From Eurosta solidaginis (Eukaryota; Arthropoda; Insecta; Diptera; Tephritidae): a DNA stretch of 64,000 nucleotides. The notes below the pieces were generated by a model. That model was not told where the DNA came from. It saw nothing but the letters and a program-made list of their open reading frames with translations, and ran no database searches. The stretch is from positions 284,615,693 to 284,679,692 of the forward strand of contig NC_090319.1 of assembly GCF_040869045.1 (NCBI RefSeq), given 5' to 3'. Positions 10,108-21,666 of this stretch are shown one piece after another (position 1 is the stretch's first letter; every line of letters starts with the position of its first letter). A program made the translations under genes and the position numbers.

Positions 10108-12872
10108 CTGTAAAGTTAAAGATCGATTTTTGAAATATTTAACGAGTTTATAATAAATGTTTGTTTTACTTACAGCCATCCTCTGTGTAAAGTGTTACTG
10201 TTTTGCCATCTTTCAAATAATGTCCACCCATTGAAATCTCCAAGCTATAGGAGTTTACCGTATCGCTGAGTCGTTCACAAAAATAACGGCGCGCAGTACC
10301 AACTTTTTTCTCATCCGCATTGAACATTGTATTTTCGGCTACATAATCTGGTGCATTGTTAGCAAAGAGACGCGGAAACACAAGATGCCGTTCATGCCGA
10401 TAAACATCTTCATATGAGTTGCCATAAATGAAGCAACCATGTAAACTTTGATTTGCATGTAAATCAATAACAAAATCAATTTGATAAATCTGCGTTGAAA
10501 AAAATATGAATTTTCAAATTGAAATTTAAAGAGTATCCCGCCAACTGGATATACTTACATCTGAATTATCCAGCTCCTTTAGCATATTTCTAATCGCATA
10601 CAGTGTAGGGTGTGAAAACTCTGTAGATACATGCCATACGCGATTCAAATCTTGCCCAAGTAAGTTACAACGATTATTACCCAAAAATACACCATCTGGA
10701 TTTACCATTGGCACAATCTTGAAAACAAAATTTTCACGTAGTATCGCTGCAATCGAATGATTGCCAATCAAAAACTCTATAAAGCCTTGGCACATATAAG
10801 AAGCGGGCGTATCGCCAGGATGTACACGACATAAGATAACAATTACACGTATGAAACCACGATCCACGCGTGACGCCTTAGCTTTGGTAGCAACGTGATC
10901 GATTGTGAGCACATCGAGATTACGATTTTGCTGTGAGGAAGAGAGGAAAAGAAATGAACGAGTATGAGTGCAACAGACATATATTAGATATATTGAGAGA
11001 AGTGATTGAAGATGCGAGGAAGGAAGCCTTTTAGAATATTAAAGGACTAAGAAAGCGTAGACAAGAGTGAAAATAAAGCACCTATTTGATGTCTGACGAC
11101 TGAGCTCACGATAAGTTTATATGTTTATCGTCTTAAGGTAAAGCAGTTTGCAGAAGTGGAATAAACTTTCTAGACGATAACCTCATAAAATTTACCAAAA
11201 GTACTGCAGTTTACTAATATGATTGTTTATGTCCGCATATAAATTCATTTCGGCATCGTTTAATCTTTACCATTATTTCTCTTACGATTTTACTCTTTTA
11301 AACTAATCTTTTTTTGGCACTCATTTTTTATACTCTACTCAATATTGAGTACAAGGCGAATTCAGTACCAGGTGTTGTTATCCCAACAGCTGATTGCTTC
11401 TTCTTGATTATTTTCCATACAACGACCTGTACAACAATATGTCAGTTAATCGAAATCAATGCAAATTTTCTTTTGACTTAACATTCGCCTGCACGGCGAA
11501 TTGGTTGAATTCGCTTTGCCATCACCTTGTATAGATTCGCCTTGATTCTGTATCGTTTAAGCACTCAAAACTTTTTCTCATTTTTCTTTTAGCGATGTCT
11601 TTTGTATTTCATTCATTCATTGATTTGTTACGTTGGCCATTGTGCAGCAAATACAACCTGGCGATTGAATGCGAGTGGCTCGGAGATATCCCTCCTAATT
11701 CTGACTATGCTGATAGTGTAGCGTTATTTGATATAGCCGTGTTAGCTTTTCTCTTTGATGTTAACGTTTTCCTTTTTTCTTGCTGACACGATCATTGCCA
11801 AGTCCCAGACTCATTGCACTAATTTACTTATTTAATTGGCGCTTAACCGTTTAAACGGTTACGACCATCCAACAATACAAGCCAGTCGTTCCTTCATTCT
11901 GCTAACTGACGCCAATTGGTAACACCAAAGGAATTTAAATCGTTTTAAACCTGGTCCATTCAGAGGAGTAGGGGGCATCTTTCTAGCTGGTTCATAATCT
12001 TTCATTCATACAAAATGGCCTAGCCTACGTAACCGCTCTGTTTTAATTCGCTGGACTAGGCTGATGTCTGCATAAACTCATTGGTCAAGATTAAGCTAAT
12101 TGATAATACTAAGGGGAACGGAAACCCACTAGACTTCACAACTTAACATCTACATACCACACTCTTTGTCAGCACACTCCGTTGAAATCTTTGTTCCGTC
12201 TGGCGTGCATCAATCACATTCAAATACGCTTGTAACCGCGAATAACTGTAAGGTGGTGCCACAGCAAATTGATAAACATCATCTTCCTTGTCGAACAAGA
12301 AAGCAAAACTTAGCACATAATGATTTTGATGCAACAATGAACGATAATAAAAAACGTTCTTCTTTGGTAGTCTTTGCCATTTTGGACGGCTTGTTGACTT
12401 CACTAAAGGCACCAAACCAGAGTTAAACAAATTACGAGGCTTACTAACATTAACAATACTGAAAAGAACACGCTGATCTTGTTTTACATTATCAACCGTG
12501 AAATTGAACCAAAAGCGAAAGCGCGGGTTACAAGTGTCAGGACGCATAAATAAATCATATTCAAAATCCCCAACAAGCTCGACTTTGCCCAAATTTCCCG
12601 TTTCGAATGCGGCATCGAAACAAAGATGACCACGTTTGGCTTTGCCACTCTGACCCGGTGGTCGAATGATGACGCGTGAAACATTACCAAGACCACCCTC
12701 GCCATCGCTGTCCTCGCTTTCTGTAAGAAAAAAGGGGGAAAAGGAGTAAATATATATTAGATAAAGTCAAACAGAAGCTCCATGCTATGGAAGAACAATG
12801 CGTAAATTTACCCTCATTCATACGTTCATACATGCTTGTATGCCTCAAGGGATCACAGGCTATACCATACAT
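9512..12872 (-). CDS. AGBL4: Cytosolic carboxypeptidase 6-like (CCP6, M14 family), five exons
   Basis: Exons in transcription order are 12872-12812, 12720-12158, 10930-10559, 10489-10174 and 10107-9512; all junctions are GT-AG and in phase, giving about 635 aa. The N-domain matches the family: FEYDLFMRPDTCNPRFRFWF, VKSTSRPKWQRLP and FAFLFDKEDDVYQFA. The M14 catalytic domain has RVHPGDTP (about residues 244-251), GQDLNRVW, DLHANQ (His 343) and SLEIS (Glu 416). Known family members remove glutamates from tubulin and other proteins in the cytosol using zinc. The usual HPGE zinc-ligand Glu reads Asp here. A C-terminal extension of about 150 aa, rich in Arg and Ser, is less conserved. The ATG at 12872 is the furthest clear start, but an upstream 5' exon cannot be excluded. 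Intron 2 contains a MITE and an RTE fragment. Confidence 0.93.
10174..10489 (-). CDS. AGBL4: CCP6-like exon 4 (second zinc-ligand and catalytic Glu)
   Basis: Acceptor TTTTCAACGCAG, donor GGC T|GTAAGT. It encodes IYQIDFVIDLHANQSLHGCF through NADEKKVGTARRYF and SYSLEISMGG to YTEDG. It supplies the third zinc ligand (His of DLHA) and the general-base Glu (SLEIS), both intact. Confidence 0.93.
10559..10930 (-). CDS. AGBL4: CCP6-like exon 3 (first zinc-ligand motif)
   Basis: Acceptor TTCCTCACAG, donor GAT|GTAAGT. The 124 codons start QNRNLDVLTIDH and include CRVHPGDTPASYMCQGFIEF and VPMVNPDGVFLGNNRCNLLG followed by QDLNRVW. The Asp of HPGD is encoded at 10811-10813 (GAT on the minus strand). Confidence 0.93.
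11352..11544. mobile_element. Diverged P-like MITE, 193 bp, in CCP6 intron 2
   Basis: Left end CAAGGCGAATTCAGTACCAG then GTG. Reverse-complemented right end CAAGGCGAATCTATACAAGG then TGATGGC. These imperfect terminal inverted repeats share spacing and the core ATACAAGGTG with the MITEs at 21675-21868 and 52885-53077, and the length is the same. The 8 bp on each side are ATTGAGTA and ATTCTGTA, matching at six of eight positions, a plausible decayed target duplication. Non-coding. Confidence 0.65.
11818..12112 (-). mobile_element. RTE 3' fragment in CCP6 intron 2
   Basis: Reads on the minus strand as the end of the RTE at 1968-3903. It starts TTACTTATTTAATTGGCGCT then TAACCGTTTAAACGGTTACG, and continues to TTTTAATTCGCTGGACTAGG. 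About 290 bp and strongly diverged, with no open frame. It lies in the same orientation as the host gene. Confidence 0.8.
12158..12720 (-). CDS. AGBL4: CCP6-like exon 2 (N-terminal domain)
   Basis: Acceptor TTTTTTTCTTACAG before 12720, donor GTG|GTATGT at 12157. It encodes about 188 residues: an acidic linker (ESEDSDGEGG), then the beta-rich N-domain that precedes the peptidase domain in all cytosolic carboxypeptidases. It ends VLTKSV just before the catalytic domain. Confidence 0.93.
12812..12872 (-). CDS. AGBL4: CCP6-like exon 1 (coding start)
   Basis: Begins ATG TAT GGT ATA and encodes MYGIACDPLRHTSMYERMNE plus one base, then the donor G|GTAAAT at 12811. The split codon completes in frame with exon 2 (Glu-Ser-Glu-Asp). 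Upstream is an A/T homopolymer tract with no good acceptor, so I take this ATG as the start, with moderate confidence. Confidence 0.7.
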
Positions 12873-14804
12873 AATTTTTTTTTTAATTTTTTTTTTTACT
12901 TTATTCTCAGAAAGCGACCTTTAAGAAGCGTAGCTAAATGCCATCTAATTTCTTAGAAATTGGTAACCACTTTAGTAAGCTTTTCATGAAAAATAAAATT
13001 GAAGTAACTTGAAGATTTTTTTTTTTTTCAATTATGAATTTCTAACCTCTAATACATTTGCACACATATGAAAATCTTTATTTAAAGACAGCCTTTCCAC
13101 GTAGGACGCTCCTTCTGCAACGCGTGCAACAAGCTGACATGACAGCGGAAATGCCGCAACTCTTCCGCCTCTACTTCGATAGCTTCTTATTTCTAGCCGT
13201 TAGACACTTTAATATGCATATAAATGGTGTCAGTAACTCAGTTCGCATAAGTGTTTTATTCACAGCTCCTTGGCATTTTCATAGTTTTTTCTTTATTATT
13301 TCATCGTTAGGTGCCTATGTGCGTGCCGTTTATCGCAGTTTTAGTACTCACACGCCATATGATTGCTTTGCTGATTTTGCCAATAATCTTTTTTATGATC
13401 TTATACACTTGAATGTATTTAAAGGTTAGAGGCGCCTCCCCTTATTGAAATAATATTTTTAAAGGAAAAGATGTTAACAACGCTACATGCTTAGTGTCTA
13501 TTTGGTGTTGCTAAAGTCGGTGGTAATTCAAAACCAAGTTACGATTTAGTTTAGATTTTTTCTGCTTTACGTCTACTCAGAGAATTGTCATCAATTAAAG
13601 TCTTAGGAAATTTGTAATTTGTGAAGTTTTTGTTAGCGGAATTTGCTTCACTAAAATAACCGAGGTACATCTACTAGGTGAATAAGAATAACTATTTGTA
13701 ATATCCAGATCGTTGTTGAGCCAGATAGAATCGCGTCAACTTAGGTAGATCCCATCTTTCTGCTGTATGTGGTGATGGATCACTTTGTATTGACTAATAC
13801 CATTGTAGTCGTTTTCTAATATGTCTATTGCTTTGGCACTACAGCTACCTCCAGTTTGTGTTGTTAAATGTCGGCTAGCCGATGGTTTTATAAGTTTTCC
13901 AGCGTTGTTTCTGTTTTGTTTTTCCCAAGTAGCCAGCTACCTATTTTTTCTCCAAATGCTGTTACCTAAATTGTATTACCTCGAACGTTAGATTAATATC
14001 AGATGTCGTACCCAGTTTGTTAAAGGGGTGAAAGTGCGGATTGCCAATCTGCGGTGATTGCGTTGTGTCGCAATTTACAGTTATTTTCTCAGTAAAGTAT
14101 GGTTGGTACCTCCTTTAAGTGGATAAAGTAGCTTTGATATGAGGAAATTAGGTAGAGGTTTGGTGTGATACCACCCGCTTTTTAATCCTCCTTGATTTAG
14201 ATCTTTTGCCTCAGTACCGCATTTGCTTGTCGGCCGTTCAGATAGTTTGCACTCCGCAGAATGCGCAGCTCATTGAATGAGCCTAGTGCGATTTTGCGTG
14301 TCGAAGCAGCTTGTTTTGGTTTTGCCTTGATTGTCACTGTTCTCTTCAAAGCTGTCTTAAACCGGGATAAAAATAGACTTCGAGATATACGCTACACAGC
14401 TACTATCCTCGTTTGACTTTGAGTTTATCCGAAGTAAGCGATAGGTGTTCTTCTTTATAAAGGATCTATGAGATCTCACCTAAGCAAGTTAAATCTATCA
14501 GATACACAAATCCTGTCTTATGAACTGAACGATAAAATCCTGGTCCACATTCTCTGCGAACCGCTGCTCATTGATTTCGAATGTGAACTGCGTTATATCT
14601 ATGCTTCTAAAAAGAAAAATTCTTATACATAGGCTTCTCCCGGGTGGTTTACTGTATGTTATATTTAGTAACCCGTCCGTCATCTTATTTTGAAGAAATG
14701 AACTAAAAACCCCGATTCTTATCTAAAGATGCTAGCGCTTAAAACTCTCTTCAAACTCACACAATAACGGGTTCGAGCTACTACTACCGTTAACATCATC
14801 ATCA
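12873..14804. other. Upstream flank of the CCP6 gene, no gene recognised
   Basis: AT-rich sequence with homopolymer runs at 12880-12900 and 13015-13030. The 5' UTR or an upstream exon and promoter of the carboxypeptidase gene may lie here, but I see no clear TATA or initiator arrangement. An open frame at 13058-13429 lacks any recognised motif. Confidence 0.4.
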
Positions 14805-15350
14805 ACCACATTGATTGACGCTTAAACGCTTTAGCGATTTTGGCCGCTACCCCGTTTCACGATAACTGACGGAAAGTGGGAGCACCAAGAGAGGCCAAGT
14901 TTTCCTCTCCCAACTCTAAGGAGGTTTCCCCCTTTTTTGCTTCCAAAATGCTGTATCGACTGATATTACATTCTTGGCCCGAGCGTCTTCCTCTCGTGAC
15001 TTGCCTAGCGAAACATTTGAGCTTTTATTCGCAAATAGTTCGCGAATAGCTCATCGTCATACCTCGTTCGATACTCGCCGTTGACATCAAGGACCAGGTC
15101 ATAAATCTTCCGGATAAATTCTCTCACGCCAAAAGCCATCTCATCTTATCTCGACACAGTCCATAAGTCCGAGGCATACATCATGAGCGACTTGTAGAGC
15201 GTGATTTTTGTTCGGCGGAGAGGACTTTACTCAGTTCAAAGCTATACTTGTTGGCAAGAGTTATTCACCGTTTTATTTCTAGCTGACATTGTTTTCGCTG
15301 TTAATGCTGGTTCGCAAATAGACGAACTCCTTTAGTACTTAATAGATCTT
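14805..15350 (-). mobile_element. Diverged RTE-type LINE fragment
   Basis: Minus-strand translation of about 15020-15130 gives GVREFIRKIYDLVLDVNGEY followed by a block like RTRYDDELFANYL, aligning with the ERKVLRKIYGPL..GDGEYRRRFNDELYELY region at 3560-3660. Nearby text (AGCGTGATTTTTGTTCGGCG, about 15198) matches the same LINE region. Divergence from the 1968-3903 copy is high, so it is probably a separate subfamily. Confidence 0.7.
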
Positions 15351-15644
15351 TGATTTAATGCATCTGCGCTTTTTTATCACTCTTTTCAGTTTAACTTGTA
15401 GTACCACCAAAGAACAGCACCATCGCCGTGTATGCGTTTTTGGAGTGGTTTTTTTTCTGCCTCTGGCTTGCTCTTCATAAAAATTTCAATATTTGCCAAA
15501 TTATACAACCCACTTCTTCCCAAATTATACTGCGGATTTCTTTTTGTTTCAGTACTTACTCGGGTCTAATTTGTTGGCTACGAGGATGCTTCACCAAATT
15601 CACTACTACGATCGCGAATTGATACTGTACACGGGGAGTAGCAC
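15351..15644. other. No gene recognised
   Basis: AT-rich spacer with an open frame that lacks any recognised domain. Confidence 0.3.
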
Positions 15645-15965
15645 TGACCACTTTTCTAAAACTACATATGGCTGTCGCCGTGGTGCGGCCTACCACACCA
15701 AAGATCCTGTGTTCACGCCCCGGACAAAGCAACGCCGGAATTTAAGAAACAAGTTTTTCTAAGCGTGGTCGCCCCTCGACAGTGATTTGACAAGCACTCA
15801 CGAGTGTATTTCTGCCACAAAAAACTTCTCAGTGAAAACTCATCTGCTTTGCAGATGTCTTTCGGATTCGGCATAAAACATTTATGAAGAGAAGCTCGCC
15901 CTAAAGTCTCTTCGGAGGTTATTGCGCCTTACATTTATTTTAATTTTATGTATGGCCTTTGCTGT
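15645..15965 (+). mobile_element. tRNA-derived SINE-like element
   Basis: The head, about 15670-15725, resembles a degenerate tRNA. It is followed by a body shared with 40230-41036: GTGTATTTCTGCCACAAAAA, CTCAGTGAAAACTCATCTGC, TTTCGGATTCGGCATAAAAC, GAGAAGCTCGCCCTAAAGTC and TCTTCGGAGGTTATTGCGCC then TTACATTTATT. The tail is AT-rich. Non-coding; the tRNA origin is inferred from the B-box-like TGTGTTCACGCC. Confidence 0.65.
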
Positions 15966-17654
15966 TCTCAAAGAACATGTGGTTCTATTTTTCGCATAAG
16001 AATCGATTAAGAAATTTTCATAGAAATAGCATATACTCTACTTGCTTACCAAAACACAGAACTGATCCTTTATCTACTAGATTTTAAAAAATATTTTCAC
16101 TTTCCCCTTTTGCAACTCACCTGAATCACCCATTTTCTAATCTTCGTTGATATCTTTTCTAAGTCATCACAATCATTTGCCAGAACTTTAAGTTTATCGT
16201 TTCAATTTTAATTCACCAAACTTATGTTCACATGTCTGAGGGCAGAAGACACTCCCGCCATCGTGCCAATGCCACTTTTATGCCACACTCAAATGAGTAC
16301 AATGCACTGCACCATCAAATGCTGGTAACCACAAATTCACGACTTTCAAGTCAAAACAAAAAGATTATTGCATTATACTTGAGTTAACTCGCGTGCTAAT
16401 CATAGATTTTAATTTTATATTAATGCACTTGTGCACACATATTTTTTATTAGAATTTCGTAGTAAAAATAGCTTTTTGAAAACGTCACAAACGTAACACT
16501 TGAAGGTGCAACAAATGCGCGCCCCTTAAAATTCCATCTAAAATGGCTAAGGATTTAAGTTGGTCACAATGGCAAGTTAGTCTTCCGTAGCGTAGAAATG
16601 CTTAAGTACTTGTAACTCGGTTAGTAGTTGCATTAGATTGTTGTAGCCGAATAAAAAGCAAATCAAGGTATTTTTCACTTTTCGCTAGTTTTTCGTTGCG
16701 CTTCTGACAGCTTCTGACACATACCCCGAACACTTGGTAGAACATCCAAAGAGACTCAGCATTAACACCTTTTTTTGTGGCAAAATGACGTTGTTTGGTC
16801 GATATTGGGATTTCCATGCGTTTTAGTGAAATGTACATAGTATGTAAATACTTTTCTTTGAACTTAGGCCTACCCGCGATTTATTGTTTACATTCCATTT
16901 CATTCATTGTTTATTTTTATATTCAGTTGCTAACGTTCCTTCATCGGGCTTAAAAGCGACGCTCTACCTACAATATAATAAATAACCTTTTTAGTTAAGG
17001 AATTTTCCTTTTATATGTATGTTAGTAGGTATACTTTGTGTATGTGTTTGTGCTTTGCTAATCCTGTGTGAAATGAAGTCGGCGCAAGTATAACATATAG
17101 TTTCTTGACTAGGCCACAAACTTTAACGAAGTCATTTAATGCTTATACGAATCGTTAACATTTCCAGCTTGTTTATTGTAATAAACTCACTTTTCGCGCT
17201 TTAGGTAATTCATAGCAGGCGCGTGCTACTTAATGGTTAATTGTGTAGATCAGTTTCTTGTATTTGACATTCTTAAATAGCTTAATAGGCATTTAGGGGT
17301 TTAAATTAGGGTAGGTCGATGTTAAAATGAGAAGTTCCATATTAAAACGCATTAAGCGCACTTAGAAAATTTTTCGGATTTAGATGTCATCGTATTTTTC
17401 TTTGCTATACTTCGTAAAAGGTCTATTGTTCTTAACTGGCTAAAATTCCCATTAAAAAACTGCTTCTGTACTAAGACATTCAACTTTCTGATGTACATTT
17501 TTACAATTTTGTAGGAACTGTTCGAGAATAATTGCCTTTAGGTATAAACCTCCTCAAGTTTAGTGTTTAGAAACCTTTGTATGTCATTAAGTTTCTCGAT
17601 GAAACGTTTCAATGATTACAAAATAAACATACCCACAACCTCAAATATTTCAAG
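15966..17654. other. No gene recognised
   Basis: AT-rich intergenic sequence. I checked both strands for recognisable proteins and terminal repeats and found none. Confidence 0.4.
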
Positions 17655-18070
17655 AGTAAAGGTCCAATTAATGGTGACTTATAACCATAAAACCATAACC
17701 AGATAAAACAGCTGATCGAACCTACCTTATGGAAGCCAATGTAATCGATTAATGGTGCCATACCATAACGCTAACGCCATAACCATACCATAGCCAACCA
17801 ATTGGTTTTTAGTTTCTCGCCATATCCATAACCTAAAAATATTTGAGTTGGTGAATTGAATAACTTTTTGTAGATTTTATTCATTGTTTTGGATACGTTA
17901 TGACTAAGAGACTTATTTTTTTTGGAATATGTTTGTAATTTTTTGCGTTTTCTACATTTTTATGAAATTTTCGCGATTTTTAGATTAAGACACCACATTG
18001 GAGATGGTTATGGATATGGGTATGGTTACGACTATGGCGTTGGGGTTAAGGAAGTGTAATTGGCCTCTAA
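17655..18070. repeat. Imperfect hairpin element rich in CCATAACC motifs
   Basis: The left arm has AGGTCCAATTAATGGTGACT followed by several ACCATAACC and CCATACC blocks. The right arm has GGTTATGGATATGGGTATGG then TTACGACTATGGCG, ending AAGTGTAATTGGCCTC. The outer ends GGYCCAATTA and TAATTGGCC are inverted repeats. It is about 410 bp with an AT-rich centre, probably a MITE or foldback element. No clear target duplication was found. Confidence 0.55.
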
Positions 18071-18359
18071 TGTTAAACTTAAAGCCCATTAACAGATAAT
18101 AACTATACTTGTTGGAACTGCATGTATGTTTTTCCATTTTGTACAAATATACAGATGCGTTTTTTTTATCAATATCGCTAGTTTTGACATTATATATCGA
18201 AATTTTTTATTCGCTGTGTATTAGACGGACCTGGCAGATGGTATTCTGCTCTATCATTTTATTGCCCGCTAATACGTTTTAAACTTCCAACTATTTTTCT
18301 ACCCAGCGTGTGTTATAACTTCGATGGGATAACGATGGCTTGTAATGCCATAAAGGAAT

Positions 18360-18990
18360 TGAGATTGATATGAACTTTTTTATATAAAAATTATCAGCAT
18401 CGAAAAGATTTTGATTGTATCATGTCCGTCCGTCCGTACGTTAATGAGATAACTTGAGCAGACATTGATGTGTTTATACGAAATTTGGTAAATTGGCTTA
18501 TCTGGAACCATAACAGATTGGTATTGGAAATGGGCAAAATCGAATAATAACCACGCCCACTTTTTTGATATCAGAAATTTCGAAAAATGGTAGTGGATCA
18601 ATCAAAGACAGATAAAATTATGTAACTTGATATGTGTGTTGGCTTCATGACCAAAATTAGAAATTTGTTAAAATTTTGGAAAAAAGGCCCACATATAGCA
18701 GATGAAAATTTGAAAGTTTTTGAAGCCGTAAATCAAAGGCGATTGAAGATACCATGTTTAAATTTGGCATTAAGGTTGTCCTTGTTTTTATATATACACT
18801 GAAAATTAAAAAAATTAGTTTGCGACCACGCCCACTTAAAAAAAATCGATATCGAAGTTTCGAAAAATGGAAAACACGCTACATTTCATGATAAACTTAG
18901 CGCTATACAAAAATTATACAGCAAAATTAAAAATTCTACCAGAAACCGTATTTTTAAATTTTTTTCTTTTTTATCGCACTATTGTTTAAT
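18360..18990 (-). mobile_element. Fragment of the GTGGGCGTGG repeat family
   Basis: On the minus strand this has the family order: CGAAATTTCTGATATC, AAGTGGGCGTGGTTATTATT, ACCAAATTT, CTCAAGTTATCTCATTAACG and the (GGAC) run (CCGTCCGTCCG at 18425-18435 on the plus strand). A second GTGGGCGTGG block lies at 18830. The element lacks both terminal inverted repeats here. Confidence 0.65.
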
Positions 18991-19139
18991 GGGTTGGTCC
19001 GGGCAGTCTACTCTTGTACGGGAATGCGAATGAGGCTAAGGTAAACGCTTTGAAATTACTCATTACGCATTACGCATTTGAAGCCAGGGTAAAAGTAGCA
19101 TAAAATAAATATAAATATAAGCAGCTCCATGTGTGATAC

Positions 19140-19670
19140 TAGAAGCCAAATAAGTCGTGGTCGGCGGTACATGTCGTGGTTGCATAAGTGCGGCCACTCA
19201 CCAATTGCCATCAATGTCCTCTAATGGGTGTCTAAGGAGACCTGCAGTTTCAATGGGAATGGTCCAGATAGACAAATGTGTTAGAGACGTTGGCCATTGC
19301 AATTGAAAAGATAGTTGGTTTTGTGTGGGGACACAACTACAAGCGGGACATAACTGGGTATGTTGGGGTTTATTATGGATAAGTGAGAGTTCAAGCTATT
19401 ACAGTATCTAGATCGAAGTTGAGCTAGAGTGACGCGCGCTTCCCTGTGGAGGCTGCTATCCTCAACTGCGAGTTTTGGGTATTTGTCTTTAAAAGCGGGG
19501 TTCACCGGGGAATCCCTGGCAAACCCTGGCAAAGTGATCCGACGCCTTTTGACGGATGTTTCTGAGAGCCTTGTCATGCTCCTCTTTTTCAAACGACTGA
19601 GTTGTTAAGTGCAGGATTTCTTCATAGTGCTTACAAAGATGACTTCTTAAGTTCCTGGGAGGCTTTCATT
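19140..19670 (-). mobile_element. 3' fragment of the jockey-like LINE
   Basis: Minus-strand translation (19592-19281) gives [40 protein letters not shown] and HLSIINPNIP, closely parallel to the C-terminus of the LINE at 33150-33400. The segment toward 19140 matches that element's 3' UTR (ATTAGAGGACATTGATG on the minus strand). At 19590-19660 a shifted frame continues upstream. It is a decayed copy of the same or a sister family. Confidence 0.8.
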
Positions 19671-21666
19671 TATCACCTTTATGCTCTCCTTTGTCAATTA
19701 AGCTAACAATATGAAGGAACGCTCAACAAATGCTGACGAAAAATATCGTTTTGAAAGTAGTGTCCACGTGTAAAGAAAACTCATTCGCTTTTTGAAACCT
19801 TTTCCTTAAGATATTTTTTAGAATTAGTGCACAGGGAAGCCTTGATTTCGCCAAAAAATATATGTGCGTGTAATTTTTTCTTGAGCAATGACCCTGTAAG
19901 AACACAGTCGGTTAAATACTAGGGACAGCAGTGACTGTATTTTTGAATTTTTTGACTGGGTTTTATGGGTTTTCTATTTGAGCACAAGTATTCTTTTTCT
20001 ATTGTTGAATACATTCTCTTATTTAAGCGCAATTTAATTTCATATATGTTCATTTTGACACATTTTCTTCTGATGTATTGCTAAGTCTAAGGGAAGCGTA
20101 ACCGTTTCATAGAGAACAGAGTTATAAAGGAAGAGCCGAACTTACACGCAAAAGGAAGTACACTAAATTTCTTCTTTTGCGTTTTCTTATGATGTGGATT
20201 TGGAGTGTGTGCCACTACAACATTTCTCGCAAAAACTGATTTCCACTGTTCTGTGTTATTTGGGATTTTGGGAAACAAGGTGACCTTGTCATTGCTTTAT
20301 TTTCTTTGGTCTCCATGGTAGAAATATTTGCAGTAAAAGCACTGAAAAAAGCATGCGCCTTCACAGAAGAATATGTCATCCCCGCACCTCTAGACCTAGA
20401 CAACAATCAAAAAACAAATTGTTGAAAACTAACTCTTTCAAATGCGCTGAAGAATATTTAGTGTTCACCAAGCCTTTTCTCGGTGAGTAGTGACTGGAGG
20501 ATACAGATCTATTGGTATTGCGCTTAGGTAGCTGATTGCGATTTTTGAGCTAGCTTAACTTAGAGTGCAAAAACTTTCAGGGGCTATATGTATATGTATG
20601 TTTACAATAATGGTTGATTCCACGTCAGACAGCCCTTTTTCTTTAAAACAAACTAGCTGAGACATTTTTTACTCAGTTGAAATACAACATTGCCGAACAT
20701 ACCTACCTCCGGTTCGTTTATTGACATTTCCATTTGACAATAAAAATAAGAAAAATAGCTATCGAGTGTCAAGAAATTGCGATGAAATAGACAAACAAAA
20801 TTACATTTTCCCACATACTCAAGTGCTGTGCTAGCTTATGCCGCTATTTATATCAGAGCATTAGAAATATCAGTGAATAACTAGTGGCGCATACAAGTTG
20901 ACATAAACGCATAAAGATCTCAATTATACATAAATTGTCATAAAGTTGTAACCTTTATGTAAAAAAAGGAAGGTACACCATCATCAAAAAAGAAAAATTT
21001 ATTGACTTCTCTGTGCATTCACATAAAACAACAAAGCAAAAATGATAGTTTGGAATCGGTATGTACTTTTGTATGTTGGTAGTATTGTTTTGCATAGTCG
21101 TTTCTATGTTATATTGACCTACCACTAGTATTTCGTATTGGCTTTGAGTTGTTGTAACTGATATAAGTTGGCGTGTGCTATGCTCTATGAACCAAACATT
21201 GAACTAACGCTACTAAGCTACCATTTCATTCACAAATATGTAAATGTGCTATATGTATGCCGTAAATATGTATTGTCATAAATAAGCAATACGAACGATA
21301 CGACGCTAATATTGAAATTTAATGAATTACTAGTAAAATGTGAAAAATTACACTTGAATGGACATTGCAGTTTGTAGATCAATTTCAAAGATGTTTTCGG
21401 GAAAAATTTACATTTTTATTAAGAATTTTAGGAAACTTTTAATTTTAGTCTTAACAGAGAACAAGTTTGAGGTTCCATATTCGCATTGGTTTTTACCATT
21501 TTTTTTAGCGGTGTCTTAGATTTTCCTCCCTACAAAGTCTGTAAAATAAAACATTTTATATTGAAGAAATTCTGAAATATCCCTTGGAAAAAATTGGCCA
21601 AAATAATTGAGATCTTTCAGTGTAAAATGAACTAAACTACACTGCTGAATACACATCTGGAACTTT
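19671..21666. other. No gene recognised
   Basis: AT-rich intergenic sequence between a LINE fragment and a P-like MITE. No protein, RNA gene or repeat that I can name. Confidence 0.4.

Noticed and set aside
12166..12426. Plus-strand open frame over CCP6 exon 2
   Set aside because: Antisense shadow of a conserved exon; the minus-strand reading matches the CCP6 N-domain.
13058..13429. Open frame of 123 codons upstream of the carboxypeptidase gene
   Set aside because: No recognised domain. The opposite strand at 13080-13180 also reads plausibly (EAIEVEAEELRHFRCHVSLL), but I could not connect it by splicing to the CCP6 gene or any known protein.
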